Below, piece after piece: positions 8,201-15,146 of a stretch of 64,000 bases of DNA (positions within the stretch are counted from its first letter, which is position 1; each line of letters begins with the position of its first letter). The DNA is from Streptomyces roseolilacinus (GTDB lineage Bacteria > Actinomycetota > Actinomycetes > Streptomycetales > Streptomycetaceae): NCBI RefSeq assembly GCF_014649335.1, contig NZ_BMSV01000016.1:1-64000 (forward strand), in the 5' to 3' direction. Under the pieces are notes generated by a model. It searched no databases. It was not told the DNA's origin and saw nothing but the letters and a program-made list of their open reading frames with translations. Both the position numbers and the translations under genes were made by a program.

Positions 8201-9808
8201 CTACTTCTCCGTCGGCTTCACGCCCGCCTTCAGCAGGCCGTACGTGTACGCGTCGACGAGCGCCTGCCAGGACGCCGCGATCACGTTCTCGCCGACGCCG
8301 ACCGTCGACCACTCGGCGTCGCCGTCGCTGGTCGTGATCAGGACGCGGGTGGTGGACTCGGTGCCGTGGCGGCCCTCCAGGATGCGGACCTTGTAGTCGA
8401 CCAGCTCGAACTTGGCCATCTGCGGGTGGATCCGCTCCAGCGCCGCCAGCAGCGCCCGGTCCAGGGCGTTCACCGGGCCGTTGCCCTCCGCCGTGGCGAC
8501 GATGCGCTCGCCGTCCGCCCACACCTTCACCGTCGCCTCGTTGGCGTGGGTGCCGTCGGGGCGGTCCTCGACGATGGCCCGCCAGGACTCGGTGCGGAAG
8601 AAGCGCAGGGGGCGGCCCTCGACCTCCTCGCGGAGGAGGAGCTCGAACGACGCGTCCGCCGCCTCGTACGTGTAGCCGCGCAGCTCCCGGTCCTTGACCC
8701 GGTCGACGACGCGGCCGACCAGCTCGCGGTCGTCGCCCAGGTCGATGCCGAGCTCCTTGCCCTTGAGCTCGACCGAGGCGCGGCCGGCCATGTCGGAGAC
8801 CAGCATGCGCATGGTGTTGCCGACGAGCTCGGGGTCGATGTGCTGGTACAGGTCCGGGTCGACCTTGATCGCGGAGGCGTGGAGGCCCGCCTTGTGGGCG
8901 AAGGCGGAGACGCCGACGTACGGCTGGTGGGTGGACGGCGTGAGGTTCACGACCTCCGCGACGGCGTGGGAGATCCGCGTCATCTCCGCCAGGGAGCCGG
9001 CGGGCAGGACGCGGCGGTCGTACTTCAGCTCCAGGGCCGCGACCACGGGGAAGAGGTTCGCGTTGCCGACGCGCTCGCCGTAGCCGTTGGCGGTGCACTG
9101 GACGTGGGTGGCGCCGCCGTCGACGGCGGCGAGGGTGTTGGCGACGGCGCAGCCGGTGTCGTCCTGGGCGTGGATGCCGAGGCGGGCGCCGGTGTCGGCG
9201 AGGACGGTGGCGACGACGTCCCGCACCTGCGGCGGGAGCATGCCGCCGTTGGTGTCGCAGAGGACGACCACGTCGGCGCCCGCCTCGTGGGCGGCGCGGA
9301 CGACGGCCTTGGCGTACTCGGGGTTGGCGCGGTAGCCGTCGAAGAAGTGCTCGCAGTCGACGAAGACGCGGCGGCCCTGCTCGCGCAGGTGGGCGACGGT
9401 GTCGCGGACCATGGCGAGGTTCTCGTCGAGGGTGGTGCGCAGCGCCAGTTCGACGTGGCGGTCGTGGGACTTGGCGACCAGGGTGATCACCGGGGCCCCG
9501 GAGTCGAGGAGCGCCTTGACCTGCGGGTCCTCGGCGGCCTGGATGCCGGCGCGGCGGGTGGCGCCGAAGGCGACGAGCTGGGCGTGCCTGAAGTCGATCT
9601 CGGCGAGCGCGCGGGCGAAGAACTCCGTGTCGCGCGGGTTGGCGCCGGGCCAGCCGCCCTCGATGAAGCCCACGCCGAAGTCGTCCAGGTGCCGGGCGAT
9701 GGTCAGCTTGTCGGCGACGGTGAGGTTGATGCCCTCACGCTGGGCGCCGTCGCGCAGTGTCGTGTCGAAGACGTGGAAGCTGTCGTCGACGGGCTGATCC
9801 GTGGTCAT
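8201..9808 (-). CDS. cimA: Citramalate synthase
   Basis: A 535-residue HMGL-like TIM-barrel enzyme with a C-terminal LeuA dimer/allosteric domain. 'VFDTTLRDGAQREGINLTV' near the N-terminus is the substrate- and metal-binding motif; 'HAQDDTGCAVANTLAAV' and 'GNANLFPVV' are family signatures. Length and sequence match the CimA branch rather than LeuA. It joins pyruvate and acetyl-CoA to (R)-citramalate, giving 2-oxobutanoate and isoleucine without threonine. In Streptomyces it is often labelled a second 2-isopropylmalate synthase. ATG at 9808 has aggag upstream. A 270-base leader with an Ile-Ile leader peptide and attenuator precedes it, which supports a role in isoleucine synthesis. TetR lies upstream on the same strand. 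Confidence 0.9.
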   Translation of the reverse strand: MTTDQPVDDSFHVFDTTLRDGAQREGINLTVADKLTIARHLDDFGVGFIEGGWPGANPRDTEFFARALAEIDFRHAQLVAFGATRRAGIQAAEDPQVKALLDSGAPVITLVAKSHDRHVELALRTTLDENLAMVRDTVAHLREQGRRVFVDCEHFFDGYRANPEYAKAVVRAAHEAGADVVVLCDTNGGMLPPQVRDVVATVLADTGARLGIHAQDDTGCAVANTLAAVDGGATHVQCTANGYGERVGNANLFPVVAALELKYDRRVLPAGSLAEMTRISHAVAEVVNLTPSTHQPYVGVSAFAHKAGLHASAIKVDPDLYQHIDPELVGNTMRMLVSDMAGRASVELKGKELGIDLGDDRELVGRVVDRVKDRELRGYTYEAADASFELLLREEVEGRPLRFFRTESWRAIVEDRPDGTHANEATVKVWADGERIVATAEGNGPVNALDRALLAALERIHPQMAKFELVDYKVRILEGRHGTESTTRVLITTSDGDAEWSTVGVGENVIAASWQALVDAYTYGLLKAGVKPTEK

Positions 9809-9949
9809 GGCTGTCCTGCTCCTGTCGAATGTGGCTCCGGTGGGGGTCCCCCGTCCGCGCCGGGCCGTGGGCGGGGCCGGACGGAGGAATGGCCGGCTCC
9901 ACTTGTCCCCATTCTCGCGCGCTCGCCGCGGGCCCATGGGTGGGGCCCG

Positions 9950-9985
9950 GAAAACGAAAAGACCCCTCGCGGGTGCGAGAGGTCT
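9950..9985 (-). terminator. Attenuator-type terminator in the cimA leader
   Basis: On the minus strand a 10-bp stem (arms at 9976-9985 and 9960-9969, one G-U pair) with a 6-base loop is followed by ttttcgtttt (9959-9950). A true U-tract is unusual in this genome and recurs only before ilvB in this window. It lies downstream of the leader peptide and about 150 bases before the cimA start, as expected for transcription attenuation. It could also simply end the tetR transcript. Confidence 0.7.
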
Positions 9986-10039
9986 GCGCGCGGGTCTGGG
10001 ACACGGTGTCCGCAGCCGCGACGGGTTTGCTGTCGGGGC

Positions 10040-10081
10040 TCAGCGGTCACTGCGGACCGGCGCGCCGCTGCCGATAATCAT
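10040..10081 (-). CDS. Putative leader peptide MIIGSGAPVRSDR of cimA
   Basis: A 13-codon reading frame from ATG at 10081 to TGA at 10042-10040. Codons 2 and 3 are ATT and ATC (Ile-Ile), noteworthy because the downstream enzyme starts the citramalate route to isoleucine. Its length equals that of the ilvB leader peptide in this window. The stop lies about 55 bases before the attenuator stem. No good ribosome-binding site is seen, so it may be read from a leaderless transcript. The region between tetR and cimA (9809-10150, about 340 bases) holds only this element and the terminator. Confidence 0.55.
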   Translation of the reverse strand: MIIGSGAPVRSDR

Positions 10082-10150
10082 CGGGTTTGCGAGCACGGGG
10101 GCAGTTTGCCACAGCCGGGTCGCGCCGCGGGCGCGGATCTCACGATGCGG

Positions 10151-10774
10151 TCAGGCCGTCCGGAGCAGCGTCTCCCGGAGGTGCTCGCGCACGTGGGCGA
10201 GCACCTGGTCGCGGCCGGTGCCCGGTATGCCCACGGCCACGTGGACGCTGAACCCGTCGAGCAGGGCGCGCAGCCGGGCCGCGTACCGGTCGGGGTCGAC
10301 CCGGCGCAGTTCGCCGCGCGAGATGCCCTCGGCGAGGAGCGCGACGAGGTCGCGGTGCCAGGCGCCCTCGATGGCCGCCTGCCGGTCGCGCGCCTCGGCG
10401 TCGGCGTTCTGCGAGCGGTTCCACACCTCCAGCCAGAGCGTCCAGTGCGGGTCGCGGGGCCCGTCGGGGACGTACAGCCCGACGTACGCGGCGAGCCGGT
10501 CGGCGACCGGCAGGTCGTGCTTCGACAGCAGGGCGCTGCGCTCCGCGCCGAGGCGGCCCTCGCTCCACTCCAGGGTCCGCAGGAGCAGCTCGTCCTTGGT
10601 GCGGAAGTAGTAGAGGAGGTGGCCGCTGCTCATGCCGACCTCCCGGCCGAGCCCGGCCATGGTGAGGCCCTCCAGCCCCCGTTCGGCGATGGTCGCCATG
10701 GCGGCGGCGAGCACCTCCTCGCGGGGCGGCGCGGTGTTGCGGCGCCGGGCGGCGCGGGCTTTGACGTCGTTCAC
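10151..10774 (-). CDS. TetR-family regulator of the urease-like/agmatine deiminase operon
   Basis: From GTG at 10774 this gives 207 residues. The N-terminal helix-turn-helix is clear: 'ILAAAM..IAERGLEGLTMAGLGREVGMSSGHLLYYFRTKDELL' type sequence (roughly residues 17-62), with a C-terminal ligand domain of the BetI-like class. As written, the frame is open upstream and fuses to the preceding gene, but a GTGA start-stop overlap appears if one base of a C7 run is removed (see the next gene). As last gene of the operon it probably controls the operon through the palindromes at 14797-14815 and 14865-14883. The ligand is unknown; a polyamine or agmatine-related compound is an inference from the neighbours. 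Confidence 0.8.
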   Translation of the reverse strand: MNDVKARAARRRNTAPPREEVLAAAMATIAERGLEGLTMAGLGREVGMSSGHLLYYFRTKDELLLRTLEWSEGRLGAERSALLSKHDLPVADRLAAYVGLYVPDGPRDPHWTLWLEVWNRSQNADAEARDRQAAIEGAWHRDLVALLAEGISRGELRRVDPDRYAARLRALLDGFSVHVAVGIPGTGRDQVLAHVREHLRETLLRTA

Positions 10775-11287
10775 CCGTCCGTTGTACCCGATCCCCAGCC
10801 GGCCCCGGTCATCCGCTCCCGGAGCGCGGCGACCGCGCCGGGGGCCGGCGGGGGGGCCGGCCAGGGTGGCGGCGTCGGCGCTCAGGACCTCCAGGAAGAC
10901 GGCGGCCACCTGGTCGGCGGGCAGGACGCCGGAGAGCAGGGCGAGCAGCGCCGGGCCGTCCCCGTCGTCCCAGCCGTCGGCGACCACCTCGCGCAGGGCG
11001 ACGACCGTGTCGACGGCGGCGGGCGGCAGCCCCGTCCAGCCGCGCAGGACCCGGACCTCCTCGGCCACCTCGTCCATGAACCAGCGCATGACCTGGTGGG
11101 GCACGTGGTGGTCGCCCTCCGGCGCGGCGAGGCAGAAGGACGGCTCCCGCCCCGGGTCCTCGTCGGGGATGATCGCGGTGATCAGGCAGCGGGTCTCGCG
11201 GTGGTCGAGTTCGATGTGCCAGGCGTCCTCGGACAGCACGTGGACGCGCGTGATCCCGTAGTCGGGGTGCGGGGCGGGGTCGGCCAT
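10771..11287 (-). CDS. Uncharacterised protein, reading frame disrupted at a C7 run
   Basis: The first 140 or so residues, starting MADPAPHPDYGITRVHV, have good coding character but I recognise no family. There is no signal peptide or membrane helix; it looks like a small soluble alpha/beta protein. After the homopolymer at 10850-10856 (seven G on the plus strand) the written frame turns Arg/Gly-rich and runs without a stop into tetR. Removing one base gives instead ...LAGPPPAPGAVAALRERM..., with normal codon use and a TGA at 10773-10771 overlapping the tetR GTG. The coordinates assume that corrected frame. It starts 12 bases after agmatine deiminase in the same operon, so a role in agmatine or ureide metabolism is possible. 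Confidence 0.6.
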
Positions 11288-11299
11288 GGGCGCAGCCTG

Positions 11300-12346
11300 T
11301 CAGCCGCGCCCGCGGTACGGCCGACCGTTTCCCCGGACCTTCGGCTGCTGCTGGGTGATGCAGTGGATGCCGCCGCCGTGCGCGAAGACGGGGCGGGCGT
11401 CGACGAGGGTGACCGTGCGGTCGGGGAAGAGGCGGCGGAAGACGCCGGCCGCGAGTTCGTCGCGGGGGTCGTCGAAGGCGCACAGGACGACCCCGCCGTT
11501 GCAGAGGTAGTGGTTGACGTACGAGTAGTCGACCCACTCGCCGTCCTCCCGGAGGACGGTGGGCGCCGGGACCTCGACGACCTCCAGGGCGCGCCCCCGG
11601 GCGTCGGTCTGGGAGCGCAGCAGGGCGGCGTTCGCCTTGCACGGCTCGTGGTCGGGGTGGGCCGGGTCGGGCTGGGTGTGGACGACGACGACGCCGGGGC
11701 GGGCGAAGGCGGCGACGATGTCGACGTGGCCGCGCGTGCCGTACGTGCCGTAGTCGGCGGTCAGCCCGCGGGGCAGCCAGATCGCCTTGGTGGTGCCGAG
11801 CCGGGCGTGGATCTCCGCCTCCACCTGGGCGCGGGTCCAGCCGGGGTTGCGCTCGGGGCCGAGCTGGACGGTGTCGGTGAGGAGGACCGTGCCCTCGCCG
11901 TCGACGTGGATCGCGCCGCCCTCGTTGACGAGGGGGCTGCTGTGCACGGGCGCTCCGGCGAGGTCCGCGACGTGGCGGGCGATCTTCGCGTCGTGCTCCC
12001 AGCGGGCCCAGTCGGCGGCGCCCCAGCCGTTGAACACCCAGTCGACGGCGGCGAGCCGGGTGCCGTCGGTGACGAACGTGGGGCCGATGTCCCGCATCCA
12101 GGCGTCGTCCAGGTCCCGCTCCACCAGGTCGACGCCGTCGCCGAGGAGGGCGCGGGCGGAGTCGGTGTCGCCGGGGGCGACGACCATGGTGACCGGTTCG
12201 AAGCGGCGTACGGCGCGGGCGACGTCCGCCCACGCCGCGCGGGCCCCGGCCAGCTCCCCCGGGGTGGCGAAGGTGGGGTTGGCGGTGGGCCACGCCATCC
12301 AGGTGCGCTCGTGGGGCGTCCACTCGGCGGGCATGCGGAAGGTCAT
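11300..12346 (-). CDS. aguA: Agmatine deiminase
   Basis: A 348-residue guanidine-modifying (peptidyl-arginine-deiminase fold) enzyme of normal length. It converts agmatine to N-carbamoylputrescine and ammonia. 'MPAEWTPHERTWMAWP' starts the family, 'DDAWMRDIGPTFV' carries substrate-binding Asp/Arg, 'NEGGAIHVDGEG' the Glu/His region, and 'GGGIHCITQQQP' near the C-terminus the catalytic Cys. ATG at 12346. It lies 10 bases after ureC and 12 bases before the unknown gene, clearly one operon. No N-carbamoylputrescine amidase of the nitrilase family is encoded nearby, leaving the urease-like subunits as the only hydrolase candidate in the operon. Confidence 0.93.
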   Translation of the reverse strand: MTFRMPAEWTPHERTWMAWPTANPTFATPGELAGARAAWADVARAVRRFEPVTMVVAPGDTDSARALLGDGVDLVERDLDDAWMRDIGPTFVTDGTRLAAVDWVFNGWGAADWARWEHDAKIARHVADLAGAPVHSSPLVNEGGAIHVDGEGTVLLTDTVQLGPERNPGWTRAQVEAEIHARLGTTKAIWLPRGLTADYGTYGTRGHVDIVAAFARPGVVVVHTQPDPAHPDHEPCKANAALLRSQTDARGRALEVVEVPAPTVLREDGEWVDYSYVNHYLCNGGVVLCAFDDPRDELAAGVFRRLFPDRTVTLVDARPVFAHGGGIHCITQQQPKVRGNGRPYRGRG

Positions 12347-12356
12347 GGGGTGGTCC

Positions 12357-14039
12357 TCAGAGGAAGTAGAGGCGGTTGAGGGACACGGAGTCGGCGGGCT
12401 CCGAGCGGACCGGGTCCCCGTCCAGCGTGACCAGGCCCGTACGGGCGTCCACGGCCACCTCCCCGATGCGGGAGTTGAACCGCAGGTCGCCGGGGCCGAT
12501 CCCGCGGGTGCCGCGCACGGCGACGCGCCGGCGGCGGGTGGGCATCAGGTCGGCGCCGAGCTGGGCCGCCGCGCCGGAGACGAACGCCACGGAGAGGTCC
12601 GCCGCCGTCGCGCCGTGCGCGCCGAACTGCGGTCCCAGCACGAGCGGTTCGCATGTGTCGGTGGCGGCGTTGGGGTCGCCCACGACCCCGTACGCGGGGA
12701 AGCCGGCCTTCAGGACGAGCTGCGGCTTCGCGCCGAAGAACTCGGGCCGCCACAGGACGATGTCGGCGAGCTTGCCGGTCTCGATCGAACCGACCTCGTG
12801 GGCGAGGCCGTGGGCGATGGCCGGGTTGATGGTGAGCTTGGCGATGTACCGCAGGACGCGGGCGTTGTCGTCGCCGTCCCCGTCACCGTCGAGCGGCCCC
12901 AGCTCGGCCTTCATCTTGCCGGCCATGGCGAAGGTCCGGCGCACGGTCTCGCCGGCCCTTCCCATGCCCTGCGCGTCCGACGACGTGATGCCGATCGCGC
13001 CGAGGTCGTGCAGGACGTCCTCCGCGCCCATCGTCCCGGCCCTGATGCGGTCGCGGGCCATGGCCGCGTCGCCGGGCAGGTCGGTCTTCAGATCGTGGAC
13101 GGAGACGATCATCCCGTAGTGCTCGGCGACCGCGTCGCGCCCGAAGGGCAGGGTGGGGTTGGTGGAGGAGCCGATGACGTGGGGGACGCCCGCCATCTTC
13201 AGGACGTTGGGGACGTGGCCGCCGCCGCAGCCCTCGATGTGGAAGGCGTGGATCGTCCGGCCCTCCAGGACGGCGAGGGTGTCCTCCACGGACAGGCACT
13301 CGTTGAGGCCGTCGCTGTGCAGGGCGACCTGCACGTCGTGCTCCTCGGCGACCCGCAGGGCGGTGTCGAGGGCGCGGGTGTGGGCGCCCATGTCCTCGTG
13401 GACCTTGAAACCGGAGGCGCCGCCCTCCGCCAGGGCCTCCACCAGCGGGGCGGCGTCGGACGACGAACCGCGGGCGAGGAAGCCGATGTTGACGGGCCAG
13501 GCGTCGAAGGCGTTGAAGGCGTGGCGCAGCGCCCACGGCGAGTTGACGCCGACGCCCCAGACCGGGCCGAACTCCTGGCCGATGATCGTGGTCACCCCGG
13601 ACGCCAGCGACGCCTCCATGATGCGGGGCGACAGCAGGTGGACGTGGGTGTCGACGGCGCCGGCCGTGGCGATCAGGCCCTCGCCGGAGACGATGGACGT
13701 GCCGGTGCCGACGACGACGTCGACCCCGTCGAGGGTGTCGGGGTTGCCCGCCCGGCCGATGGCGTGGACGCGGCCCTCGCGGATGCCGATCGACACCTTG
13801 CGGATGCCCTGCACGGCGTCGATGACCAGGACGTTGCTGATGACGAGGTCGCAGGTGTCGCGGACGGCGGCGGCCTTCAGGTGCAGTCCGTCGCGGGCGG
13901 TCTTGCCGAAGCCGGCCAGGAACTCGTCGCCGGGCCTCTGGGCGTCGGACTCGACCCGTACGGTCAGCCCGGAGTCGCCCAGGCGGACGCGGTCGCCGGC
14001 GCGGGGGCCGTGCACGGAGGCGTACTCGTAGGGGTCCAT
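12357..14039 (-). CDS. ureC: Divergent urease alpha subunit
   Basis: A 560-residue amidohydrolase with the full urease alpha layout. By alignment to Klebsiella UreC from memory, the nickel ligands and catalytic residues are kept: His132/His134 (THVH), Lys212 (carbamylated Lys), His214, His241, His275, catalytic His315, Arg331 and Asp355. The active-site flap differs: canonical 'MVCHHLDP' is 'VSVHDLKT' here, so the flap Cys (Cys319 in Klebsiella) is Val314 and the next His is Asp316. 'HEDWG' is HEDMG. The start codon overlaps the ureAB stop (TGATG). There are no ureE, F, G or D accessory genes in the window. It may be an ordinary second urease or act on a substituted urea; see the findings. 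Confidence 0.85.
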   Translation of the reverse strand: MDPYEYASVHGPRAGDRVRLGDSGLTVRVESDAQRPGDEFLAGFGKTARDGLHLKAAAVRDTCDLVISNVLVIDAVQGIRKVSIGIREGRVHAIGRAGNPDTLDGVDVVVGTGTSIVSGEGLIATAGAVDTHVHLLSPRIMEASLASGVTTIIGQEFGPVWGVGVNSPWALRHAFNAFDAWPVNIGFLARGSSSDAAPLVEALAEGGASGFKVHEDMGAHTRALDTALRVAEEHDVQVALHSDGLNECLSVEDTLAVLEGRTIHAFHIEGCGGGHVPNVLKMAGVPHVIGSSTNPTLPFGRDAVAEHYGMIVSVHDLKTDLPGDAAMARDRIRAGTMGAEDVLHDLGAIGITSSDAQGMGRAGETVRRTFAMAGKMKAELGPLDGDGDGDDNARVLRYIAKLTINPAIAHGLAHEVGSIETGKLADIVLWRPEFFGAKPQLVLKAGFPAYGVVGDPNAATDTCEPLVLGPQFGAHGATAADLSVAFVSGAAAQLGADLMPTRRRRVAVRGTRGIGPGDLRFNSRIGEVAVDARTGLVTLDGDPVRSEPADSVSLNRLYFL

Positions 14040-14764
14040 CAGGCGGTCTCCTCCGCTCCGGTGCCGGTCCGGCGCCCCGGTGCGGGTTCGGCGCCGAGGT
14101 AGCCGCAGGCGGCCGCCCTGCGCAGGGCCTCCTCCTTCGCGCCGGGGGCGTCCAGCGGCCCGTCGACCAGGCCGGCGAACCCGATCGCGATGCGGTCGCC
14201 GCCGATGGGGACGAGCCCCACCTCGGCCTCGCCGCCCGGGTCGAAGCGCACGGAGGAGCCCGCCGGGACGCACAGCCGCATCCCGTACGCCGCCGCGCGG
14301 TCGAAGTCCAGGCGGGGGTTGGCCTCGAAGAAGTGGAAGTGCGAGGTCACGCTGACCGGCACGGCCGCGGTGTTCCGCACGGTCAGCGTCGTCCGCGCGG
14401 CGGGCTCGTCGTAGCCGGGGCCCGGCAGCAGCGCGCCGGGGGCGTCGGGGCCCGCGGAGGGGCCGCCGATCGGGTCGGTGACGACGGCCAGGCGGGAGCC
14501 GTCGTCGAAGACCGCCTCCACGTGGACCTCGGTGACCACGTCGGCGACGCCCGGCAGCACGTCGTCCGGGCCGAGGACTGCGCGGGCGGCCGCGACGGCC
14601 TCCGCGAGGCGCAGGCCGTCGCGGGCGGCCTCGCAGACGGTGTCGGCGACGAGGGCCGTGGCTTCGGGGACGTTGAGCCGCAGTCCGCGGGCGCGGCGGG
14701 CCCGGGCGAGTTCGGCGGCCCCGAAGAGCAGCAGCCGGTCGCGTTCCGTGGGGGTCAGGCGCAC
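14039..14764 (-). CDS. ureAB: Fused urease gamma/beta subunit
   Basis: A 241-residue protein joining a gamma-type domain (residues about 1-100, 'MRLTPTERDRLLLFGAAELARARRARG', a region with the usual UreA start) and a beta-type domain (about 110-230, with 'VRNTAAVPVSVTSHFHFFEANPRLDFDR' like UreB). Such fusions are known in Streptomyces and Helicobacter. The protein would form the structural trimer with UreC. GTG at 14764 is preceded by ggaggag. It is the first gene of the five-gene operon; operator-like palindromes lie 33-120 bases upstream. Confidence 0.87.
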   Translation of the reverse strand: MRLTPTERDRLLLFGAAELARARRARGLRLNVPEATALVADTVCEAARDGLRLAEAVAAARAVLGPDDVLPGVADVVTEVHVEAVFDDGSRLAVVTDPIGGPSAGPDAPGALLPGPGYDEPAARTTLTVRNTAAVPVSVTSHFHFFEANPRLDFDRAAAYGMRLCVPAGSSVRFDPGGEAEVGLVPIGGDRIAIGFAGLVDGPLDAPGAKEEALRRAAACGYLGAEPAPGRRTGTGAEETA

Positions 14765-14796
14765 GTCCCTCGCTCCTCCTGGCGTGTACGACGGAA

Positions 14797-14883
14797 TTTA
14801 GAGCATTACTCTAAAGGTGGTTCCCCGGAAAGGGAACCACTGCCCTGAGGTATCTCACACCTCACATGGAGCGACACTCTAAA
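14797..14883. promoter_or_regulatory. Palindromic operator pair in the ureAB promoter
   Basis: tttagagcattactctaaa (14797-14815) is a perfect 7-5-7 palindrome. On the minus strand it contains TAGAGT, a good -10 hexamer, about 35 bases before the ureAB start. A second, half-conserved copy at 14865-14883 keeps gag-N5-ctctaaa. The copies are 68 bp apart. Between them lies another perfect inverted repeat, gtggttccc (14817-14825) and gggaaccac (14832-14840). The TetR protein encoded at the operon's end is the obvious candidate to bind. The rest of the 14765-15146 gap holds a tandem repeat and two terminators. Confidence 0.7.
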
Positions 14884-14914
14884 CCGATGCGACGACTCGG
14901 CGCGGAACGCGGGG

Positions 14915-14978
14915 GTGAGTCCCAAGGCGAGTGGGTCCCAAGTCGGGTGAGTCCCAAGTCGGGTGGGGCCCGACCGGG
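14915..14978. repeat. Four tandem copies of a 16-bp unit
   Basis: Units of the form gtgagtcccaagtcgg start at 14915, 14931, 14947 and 14963. The third is exact, the second differs by one base, and the first and fourth are more diverged. It lies in the spacer between the ureAB promoter and the ilvE terminators. No coding function is evident. Confidence 0.75.
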
Positions 14979-15028
14979 GGGCGGGGGCGCGAGGCGGGGG
15001 CCGGGGCGCGGGGCAGGGAGCCGGGGCG

Positions 15029-15069
15029 CCGCGTTTCACGGGCTCCCCCGTCCCGCCCGTGAAACGCGG
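15029..15069 (-). terminator. Distal hairpin after ilvE
   Basis: Perfect 14-bp arms ccgcgtttcacggg (15029-15042) and cccgtgaaacgcgg (15056-15069). It is the second of two tandem stem-loops downstream of ilvE. Confidence 0.65.
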
Positions 15070-15070
15070 A

Positions 15071-15129
15071 GCCGCCCCGCCGCGGCCCGCGCTCCCGTAC
15101 GAGGGGGACGCGGGCCGCGGCGGGGCGGC
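15071..15129 (-). terminator. Very strong hairpin directly after ilvE
   Basis: A perfect 21-bp GC-only inverted repeat (15071-15091 and 15109-15129) with a 17-base loop lies 18 bases beyond the ilvE stop. It is the main transcription end for ilvE. Confidence 0.8.
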
Positions 15130-15146
15130 CGCCGGGGTGGGCCGGC

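Noticed and set aside
10151..11287. A single TetR protein with a novel N-terminal sensor domain
   Set aside because: Codon use collapses between the C7 run and the tetR GTG, and a one-base correction restores a GTGA overlap. Two genes are more likely, though the fusion is kept open as a finding.
5732..12379. A 2,215-codon open frame on the plus strand
   Set aside because: It runs antisense to several clear genes (TPM-like protein, cimA, tetR, aguA). Long stop-free frames on the wrong strand are normal at this GC content. It is Gly/Arg/Val-rich without domains.
12357..14039. UreC without its catalytic flap histidine
   Set aside because: A first gapped reading suggested that His320 (Klebsiella numbering) was lost. 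The ungapped alignment keeps it as His315; only the Cys and the following His differ.
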